DNA from: Labilithrix sp.
GTDB lineage: Bacteria > Myxococcota_A > Polyangia > Polyangiales > Polyangiaceae
Direction: 5' to 3'
Assembly: GCA_019637105.1 (NCBI GenBank)
Contig: JAHBWF010000007.1
Coordinates: 41,552-105,551 of the forward strand
DNA length: 64,000 bases
Part shown: in pieces, positions 58,147 through 64,000 of the stretch
How positions within the stretch are numbered: position 1 is the stretch's first letter
Layout: each line of letters begins with the position of its first letter
Position numbers and translations under genes: made by a program
Notes under the pieces: model-generated
Seen by the model: only the letters and a program-made list of their open reading frames with translations
What the model was told of the DNA's origin: nothing
Database searches by the model: none

Positions 58147-59325
58147 GTGTCGAAGGACGCAACGCCGTTTCGGTTGTGGCCGCTCGCGGTCGAGACCTTC
58201 GTCTCCACCGTCGCGGTGATGTCGTTCGTCGCGCTGGTCGGTCCCCTGTCGCGTACGCTCGGGCTCGCCGAGTGGCAGGCGGGCGCGACGGTCACCGGCG
58301 CGGGCATGGCCATGGTGCTCTTCTCGCGTGCGTGGGGCACGGCGAGCGATCGGCACGGACGCCGTCGTGTGCTCCTGGTCGGTGTCGTCGGCTTCGCGCT
58401 CGCGTATGCCGCGCTCTCCGCCGCCATCGTGGCGTCGCTCGTTGCTCGCCCCTCGCCGTGGCTCGTCTTTTCGCTGTTCTTCGTCCTCCGAACCATGGCC
58501 GGCGGCTTCTACGCGGCCGTCCCCTCGACGGGAGCGGCCTTGGTCGCCGATCACGTCGACCAAGCGGACCGGGCGAAGACCATGGCGAAGCTCGGCGCCG
58601 CGAGCGCCGCCGGCATGTTGGTGGGGCCGGGCATGACGGGCTCGTTGGCCTCGTACGGGCTCTCCGTGCCGCTCTACGTGACGGCGCTCCTCCCGGCGGG
58701 AGCGTGCGTCGTGCTCTGGCGCACCCTCCCGAACGAGGCCCCACGAGGACGCGAGGACGCGCGCCCTCTACGCCTGACCGATCCGCGCCTGCGGCGGCCG
58801 TTGGTCACCGCCTTCGTCGCGACCTCGAGCGTCATCGTCGCGCAGGTCTCGGTCGGGTTCTACGCGATCGATCGGCTGCGATGCTCCGAGGAGGAAGGCG
58901 CGCGCGTGGCGGGGATCGTCCTTACCTCCGTGGGGGTCGCGCTCATCCTCTCTCAGGTGCTCGTGCAAAAGCTGGCGTGGCCGCCGCTCCGCCTGATCCG
59001 CGTGGGAGGCTCCGTCGCGGCCGTGGGGTTTCTCGCCGTAGCCTGGGCGGATCGCCCGCTGCTGCTCTACGCGAGCTACTTCGTCGCGGGTGCCGGGATG
59101 GGCTGGGTGTTCCCGTCGATGTCCGCGCTCGCCGCCAACGCCGTGCAAGCCCACGAGCAAGGCCGCGCCGCCGGCACGATGGCCACCGTCAACGGGGTCG
59201 GGCTCATCCTCGCGCCCCTGATCGGTACCGGGCTCTACACGCTCGACCCGCGCGTCCCCTACTGCGTCATCGGCGCACTCTTGATCGTCCTGATGCCCTG
59301 GCCCGCCCGAAGGTCGCCCGCGTGA
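58147..59325 (+). CDS. MFS transporter, probably iron-regulated
   Basis: The 392-residue inner-membrane protein has about 12 helices and the MFS loop motif GTASDRHGRRRVLLVGV after helix 2, then RTMAGGFYAAVPSTGAALVADHV at helix 4. It starts with GTG at 58147. The Fur-like palindrome just upstream suggests iron-dependent repression, as seen for siderophore exporters of the EntS type. No siderophore synthesis genes are nearby. The substrate is an inference from that site. Confidence 0.85.
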   Translation: MSKDATPFRLWPLAVETFVSTVAVMSFVALVGPLSRTLGLAEWQAGATVTGAGMAMVLFSRAWGTASDRHGRRRVLLVGVVGFALAYAALSAAIVASLVARPSPWLVFSLFFVLRTMAGGFYAAVPSTGAALVADHVDQADRAKTMAKLGAASAAGMLVGPGMTGSLASYGLSVPLYVTALLPAGACVVLWRTLPNEAPRGREDARPLRLTDPRLRRPLVTAFVATSSVIVAQVSVGFYAIDRLRCSEEEGARVAGIVLTSVGVALILSQVLVQKLAWPPLRLIRVGGSVAAVGFLAVAWADRPLLLYASYFVAGAGMGWVFPSMSALAANAVQAHEQGRAAGTMATVNGVGLILAPLIGTGLYTLDPRVPYCVIGALLIVLMPWPARRSPA

Positions 59326-59390
59326 CGGTCGTTGGAGACGCCTCTGCGTTCGCACGATGAGGGCATCGCATCCGACCCCATCGAACACCA

Positions 59391-62300
59391 TCAGTTGATG
59401 GCCGGATTTCCCTCCGCCGTCCTCGTCGTAGGCTCCTTCTTTTGGGTCACCGCCGCCTGCGCCGCAAGCTTGATCTGCTCGAGCCAGCGCGCCGGCTCAC
59501 GAACCAGTTGCGGCGTCCAGATGCGCACGAAACTCCAGCCCTGACCGGCGAGAATGCGGCTCCGGAAGAGCTCCCATTCGACCGGGTCTTCCGCCTTGTC
59601 GAAGCGGGTGTTGTCGCAGAGCACTCCGACCGTGACATCCTCCGGAACGGTCGGATGGTGGAGCGCGACGTCGACGCAGAAACCGTCGTTTCCCCAATGC
59701 ACATCGGACGAGAGGCCATCGGGATCCGCCAGGCGCTTTGCCAGCGACTCCGCGATCTTCGAGGGGACGGCCGTCGGCCGAACGACGACCGTGCCTTTCG
59801 TCGCGACCTTCGCTCGCGCGAGCCGCTCTCCTTCCTCTCGGTAGCTCTCCTCGAGCTGTTCTGCGTACCTCAGATAGGAGAAGAGGAGCCACGCGCCGTT
59901 CGGTGACGCACCGAGCGCAACGGGCGGGAGACTCGAATAGACCTCACGCGGAATGGAGGTGACGAGGTGCACTTCCTGGCGGGCGCGTGTCACGAGCACG
60001 TTGAGGCGCCGCCCTCCGCCGGCGGCAGCGAGCGGACCGAAGCGGCGATAGAAACGGCCTCTGGGATCCGGTCCGTAGGTCGTGCTGATGATCATGTGAT
60101 CCCGTTCGTCACCTTGAACGTTCTCCAAATTCTTCACGAACAGACCTTCGAACGACGCAACGCCCTTCCGCGAGCGCGCTGCTGCGAGGCGCGACGCGAA
60201 GTCCGAGTCTTGTGCCGCGGCCTGATCGAGCGCATCGACGATCGCATCGCGCTGCACGAGGTTGAAGCAAGCGATGCCGATCGACGGAGGCAACGGGCGT
60301 GCGAGGAGCTCGCGCACGATCGTCACGACCGCCTTCGCCTCCGCGACGTTCACGCGCTTGTCGTAGATACCGTCTATCGGGACGAGCTTCAGCGGCGGCA
60401 CCTTCGCCCGATTGCGCGGATGGCCGGGGATCGCCTGAAGTCGAGAGTCGTAGAAGTTGTGGTTCGAGAATTCGATGAGGTCTGCGTTCTGCGACCGATA
60501 GTGCACGTCGAGGTAGCATTGCTCGATCTCGAGATTCAGCGCGGCACCGAGCAGATCTTCGGTGTCGGACTGCTGCTCTTCGAAGAGCCCTTGTTCCGTG
60601 CCGTCGAGCTCCGTGTCTTGACTCTGCGTGACCGCTGACTCGAAGAAGCGCGTCGGCGGCAACTGTTTCGGATCGCCGGCGATGACGACACGGCGAGCGC
60701 GCGTCAGGACCGGGAGCGCCTCCTCGAGACGGCACTGCGAGGCTTCGTCGAATACGACGACGTCGAAAATCGCGTGACGGGGGAAGATTTGAGCCACGGT
60801 CTCCGGGCTCGCCATCCAAACAGGGCGCAGATCGAACAACGGATCCCCCCCGTCGACGTCTATTCCTGCTGCAATCACCTGACGAAGTCGCATCGCTCGC
60901 TGACCGCGCAGCATGAGACGGCGTTTCATCTCCGCGCCGGCACCATTGAGACGCGAGCCGGTCGTAGCGAGGAGACGGGTGCGCTGTTTCGAGATCCACG
61001 TCTGGTGCACCGTATCGACCACGAGAGCGCGCTTTCGCGATTCGATGGCGTGAATGCGCTCATGGTACGTCCTAAGGCGGTCGCCATCCATTTCGTGGAG
61101 CGAGCTGTTCGCTTCGATGCGCGCGTGGATCTGTCCCGCGAGCACGGCCTTCTTCACCGCATTCCAACCCGCGTCGGCTGTCGCCCCGCGTTCGGCGAGC
61201 TTCGTCAGGAGCTCCGCGATGGGCGGCGGGATCTCTTCGAGCGCCTTCTGAATCCGAAGAAGTCCTTCGACGTTCGTGAACGAGTGTTCCAGCGCGGAGA
61301 CCGTAGCGAGGATCGGATCGTTGGTACGGAGCGACGCAGCAAGGTCCTTCTGAAAGCGGCCCGAAAGGAGACCGCTCTTCGATGCACACTCGGCCACGGC
61401 GGCGATCGCTCGCGCCCTGTGCGTCGCGAGGCGCATACCCTCAAAGAGATTTGCATGCTCCCCGGCGTCTCCCAGCCGCCGTTTGATCTCCTTCGCGCTC
61501 TCACCGAGCGGATTCGGCGGCTCCAGCTCGACGAGTGCGGCGAACAGCTCCACGTAGTCTGCGAGAGTGGTGAGGAGCCCTTCGGCGCCGAGCTCGGAAG
61601 CTTTCCTCCCAGGAGCAAGCGTCTGCTCGTAGCAGTCGGCGAGGATACGATGCGCGCGCTCCCGCTCGAGGAACATGGCGAGCCGCTGCGCCGTGTCGAC
61701 AGCGACCGTGAGCCCGAAACGCTGGAGAACCTCCAGCGCCTGGCGCTTCCTCCCGAAGAAGAGAAATCCGTACCACTTGCGTGCGATCGCAAGATACGCG
61801 GCGAGCTTACCTACCCAAAGGACGAGGTCGCTGACCTTCGGTGAGTCGGAGCGCAGCAAGAGCGACAGCTCCGCGTCCGCGCCGCCTGCCGCGATGAGCT
61901 TCGTTTGCTGCTCGACCGCGGCGATGGCGGCTGCAGCCTTCTTGACCGCGGCGATCGGCTGCGTCGCCCAGTGCACGACGGTGGCTGATCCGAGTCGCTC
62001 GACGACGGGGGCCAGGCGCTTCGCGAGCTGCTCGCGAGCGGCGCCTTCTGCGACCAGGTCACCATCTCCGAAGGGAAGGATCCGAGGATCGACGAGTTGA
62101 TCGGCGGCGCGCGCCGCGGCGTGCAGCGTGTCCATACGCTCGCGCCATTCGTCGACGGGTTTCGCGAGATAAGTCGTAAGCGATAGTCCCAGTGCGTCGC
62201 ACCAGACGTTCGACGGATAGCCGTCGACGCGACTTCGCTCGAGTACCTCGCGGCCCTCTCGCTCGAGAGCCACGAGCGCAGCAAGGGTCGTCCCACGCAC

Positions 62301-63731
62301 TTCGCGAATGACCTCGAGCTCTCCGGGGACGTCGAGAGCGAGCCAGTCACCTGTGAGCTCGTGGAGCGATGGTGACTCGCCGCCATCCGGTCGCTCCGAG
62401 AGCGCGGCGTGGTGCTCTCGGAGCTTTGCGTAGAGCTTCTCCAATTCTTCGTCGAGCGTGCGGAGCTCGGTGGCGGAGGCCGAGTTGGTCTTGGCGTCCG
62501 GGAGGGCGTCGAGCTGCTCGCGGATGCTCTTGTAGAGGTCGCGTTGATCGCGCTGTGCATCGTGAACGATGGCGCAAAGCTGACCAAAGCCGAGGCTCGT
62601 GAGGCGATGCAGCACCACGTCGAGAGCTGTCCGCTTGTCGCAAACGAAGAGGACACGCTCGCCGCGAGCGAGGTGATCGCCGATGACGTTCGTGATCGTC
62701 TGCGACTTGCCGGTCCCGGGCGGTCCATGTACGACGAGCCCGGTGCTCTCCCGCGCGAGTCGAACCGCGCGCGTCTGACATGGGTCGGCCGACGTGACGA
62801 GGCGCTCGGGCGCTCTCCTTTCCTTGTCGCTGGCGCTTTCCGGCCGGCCGAGCCCAACACCGACCTTCACGAAACTCTCGAGCGGTCCCTTGAAGGGCTC
62901 CCCGCCGACGAGGGCCTCGAGATCTCGGAGAAGGTTTTGGTTCGTGACGGGGAAAAGGCCAAGCACCGCGCTCGGTAGGATGCACGGTTCGCGGACGTCT
63001 TCGTCGTCCGCACGGGGAGTCGCGACCAGCGGCGTATCCGCACCGATGGTCGGACGCTCTCGAAGCTCGAGTGCAGTAGCGACACGTTCGAGGATCTCTC
63101 GGATCTCCCGCCACGGGTCGCTGCCCTCTTCATCTGCGAACAGCTCCGAAAACTTCTTCCCGGTCTTTTGTTCGATCCATGCGAGGAGGGCAACGTTCGG
63201 GATGACCAGGTCCGCGCCCTCGCCCGCGCAGGAGAGGGTGACGGATTGCGGGCGCGTGAGCTTGATCGACAGCGTGATGGGGACGAACGCGATCGGAGCG
63301 AGGACACGCTTGGTCGAGCCGGATCCACCCGCGCCGCGCGCATCGGGCGGGAGATTCAGCACCGGGAGGCCGATGTAGAGCACTTGCGCGCCGGTATCTT
63401 GCTCGTAGGTCTTCGCATCCTCGGCGATGGACCGCAGCTTGGCGAGAAGCGTTTGCTGCTCTTGCCAAGCGTCGCGCTGACCGCGCTCCTCGTCCGTCAT
63501 CTCGGTAACGAGACGGTCACGTGGCGGCCCTGCGGACCCGACGAGCTTTGCTTCCCTGCCCGGCCCGAGCAGGCGTGCGCAGATCGACGCGGGGGACGAG
63601 CCGTCCAGTCGGGCGAGCTGGGTGAGATCGATGCGCTGCCGGCTCGAGTGAGGTCGACAGTTCATGACGGGCCCCGATGTGAGCGACGTGTATAGCCGCT
63701 CAAGCATCTTGTTGAGAATCTTGTCCGTCAT
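59391..63731 (-). CDS. SF1 (DNA2/UPF1-like) helicase with DUF4011-like N-terminus and C-terminal nuclease-like domain
   Basis: The 1446-residue protein has an N-terminal DUF4011-like region (residues 15-290), then a UPF1-type helicase: Walker A GPPGTGKSQT at 336-345, an insert of about 550 residues with coiled-coil content, motif II FDEASQ, AGDPKQLPPTRFF, QGDERDHMIIST (V) and NVLVTRARQEVHLVTS (VI). The last 120 residues (DVALHHP, then TVGVLCDNTRFDKAED and WSFVRIWTP) resemble the Vsr/MTES_1575 restriction-endonuclease fold found at the end of this family. Such large helicase-nuclease proteins are linked to antiphage defence. Starts at ATG 63731. Its GC bias is visibly lower than that of the flanking DNA. 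Confidence 0.87.
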   Translation of the reverse strand: MTDKILNKMLERLYTSLTSGPVMNCRPHSSRQRIDLTQLARLDGSSPASICARLLGPGREAKLVGSAGPPRDRLVTEMTDEERGQRDAWQEQQTLLAKLRSIAEDAKTYEQDTGAQVLYIGLPVLNLPPDARGAGGSGSTKRVLAPIAFVPITLSIKLTRPQSVTLSCAGEGADLVIPNVALLAWIEQKTGKKFSELFADEEGSDPWREIREILERVATALELRERPTIGADTPLVATPRADDEDVREPCILPSAVLGLFPVTNQNLLRDLEALVGGEPFKGPLESFVKVGVGLGRPESASDKERRAPERLVTSADPCQTRAVRLARESTGLVVHGPPGTGKSQTITNVIGDHLARGERVLFVCDKRTALDVVLHRLTSLGFGQLCAIVHDAQRDQRDLYKSIREQLDALPDAKTNSASATELRTLDEELEKLYAKLREHHAALSERPDGGESPSLHELTGDWLALDVPGELEVIREVRGTTLAALVALEREGREVLERSRVDGYPSNVWCDALGLSLTTYLAKPVDEWRERMDTLHAAARAADQLVDPRILPFGDGDLVAEGAAREQLAKRLAPVVERLGSATVVHWATQPIAAVKKAAAAIAAVEQQTKLIAAGGADAELSLLLRSDSPKVSDLVLWVGKLAAYLAIARKWYGFLFFGRKRQALEVLQRFGLTVAVDTAQRLAMFLERERAHRILADCYEQTLAPGRKASELGAEGLLTTLADYVELFAALVELEPPNPLGESAKEIKRRLGDAGEHANLFEGMRLATHRARAIAAVAECASKSGLLSGRFQKDLAASLRTNDPILATVSALEHSFTNVEGLLRIQKALEEIPPPIAELLTKLAERGATADAGWNAVKKAVLAGQIHARIEANSSLHEMDGDRLRTYHERIHAIESRKRALVVDTVHQTWISKQRTRLLATTGSRLNGAGAEMKRRLMLRGQRAMRLRQVIAAGIDVDGGDPLFDLRPVWMASPETVAQIFPRHAIFDVVVFDEASQCRLEEALPVLTRARRVVIAGDPKQLPPTRFFESAVTQSQDTELDGTEQGLFEEQQSDTEDLLGAALNLEIEQCYLDVHYRSQNADLIEFSNHNFYDSRLQAIPGHPRNRAKVPPLKLVPIDGIYDKRVNVAEAKAVVTIVRELLARPLPPSIGIACFNLVQRDAIVDALDQAAAQDSDFASRLAAARSRKGVASFEGLFVKNLENVQGDERDHMIISTTYGPDPRGRFYRRFGPLAAAGGGRRLNVLVTRARQEVHLVTSIPREVYSSLPPVALGASPNGAWLLFSYLRYAEQLEESYREEGERLARAKVATKGTVVVRPTAVPSKIAESLAKRLADPDGLSSDVHWGNDGFCVDVALHHPTVPEDVTVGVLCDNTRFDKAEDPVEWELFRSRILAGQGWSFVRIWTPQLVREPARWLEQIKLAAQAAVTQKKEPTTRTAEGNPAIN

Positions 63732-63801
63732 CGGATCATCCTGGTGCAGCTTCGGAGGAGACCACACTCGCTTCGGGGTGAGAAGGCAGGTTCCGGTAGG
63801 G

Positions 63802-64000
63802 CTAGCTGCAACGCGACAACGCGTGGAGCCAGTGTCGTTCGACCTGGGTTCGGAACGTCTGCATCGAGTGCACGTTCGTGGGGACAGCGTGGGACGCGAT
63901 GTATCCGCGGACCACGTGGCCAAGCCACGCTCCCTGGATCGGGATGGCTAGATGTGGACGGCGCATCAAGGCGATCCTCCGCTCTTCGAGCGTCGCGCGC
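63802..64000 (-). pseudogene. C-terminal remnant of a group II intron reverse transcriptase/maturase (runs off the window)
   Basis: On the minus strand from about 63998, the frame reads LEERRIALMRRPHL, then IPIQGAWLGHVVRGYIASH, AVPTNVHSMQTFRTQVERH and WLHALSRCS before a TAG at 63802-63804. This is the late 'QGxWLxxVVRGxxxYxAVPxN' region before the maturase C-terminal end of group II intron RTs, where intact copies go on as RRSQ and about 30 further residues. The glutamine codon position reads TAG, so the protein is cut by a premature stop. No intron 3' end was recognised, since the adjacent DNA leads straight into the helicase start. The upstream part lies outside the window. Confidence 0.72.

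Overview
The window is a very GC-rich (about 70% or more by eye) bacterial chromosome segment. Lipobox lipoproteins, a Ser/Thr kinase fused to an ATPase, a sigma-54 activator, twin-arginine oxidoreductases and long shadow open frames on the opposite strand all fit a large-genome Myxococcota, probably of the Polyangia; that assignment is inference from style, not from a marker gene.

Layout. 1-11.3 kb: the end of a FAD oxidoreductase, a 1273-residue kinase-ATPase, transaldolase, and a molybdenum hydroxylase set (di-cytochrome-like lipoprotein, [2Fe-2S] subunit, molybdopterin subunit, and a MocA-like cytidylyltransferase), then YceI. 11.4-16.3 kb: a catabolic cluster (alpha/beta hydrolase, malonyl-CoA decarboxylase, VOC protein, polysaccharide deacetylase-like protein, FAH-family protein) around a GntR regulator whose probable operator, TTTGTCGACAAA, recurs at identical spacing upstream of two matching promoters. 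16.4-27.6 kb: sigma-54 regulator, family-B DNA polymerase II, AraC regulator, a ClpP homologue with an altered triad, a DUF2325 protein, a metzincin-type lipoprotein and a GNAT-response regulator-kinase operon. 28.0-32.9 kb: an operon of a KamA radical-SAM aminomutase, two ATP-grasp ligases and a MATE exporter, which looks like a small pathway that makes and exports a beta-amino-acid-containing compound. 33-43.4 kb: nitroreductase, an HD-less RelA/SpoT synthetase, FN3 lipoprotein, YCII protein, DUF4336 protein, a PLP decarboxylase, a UvrA-like ABC ATPase and an ArsR-SRPBCC pair. 43.4-49.9 kb: somewhat less GC-rich DNA with possible decayed small membrane genes, a Tat-exported flavin amine oxidase, lipoproteins, an aromatic FAD monooxygenase and a secreted esterase.

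50.1-54.7 kb is a fluoride-response island. It holds two fluoride (crcB) riboswitches on opposite strands, one driving a 78-residue protein, a CLC-F-type channel and an MFS transporter, the other driving a 101-residue internally deleted enolase remnant and a second, divergent CLC protein. The two transcription units converge at 53.01 kb. The miniature enolase under a riboswitch is the oddest object in the window.

55.4-64 kb: an ankyrin protein, an XRE regulator, a lipoprotein, a Fur-box-preceded MFS transporter, a 1446-residue SF1 helicase with a C-terminal nuclease-like domain (possible defence gene), and at the right edge the C-terminal remnant of a group II intron reverse transcriptase. 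Two 148-bp copies of a miniature inverted-repeat element, in opposite orientation, lie at 9.8 kb and 37.4 kb. No rRNA, tRNA or CRISPR array was seen.
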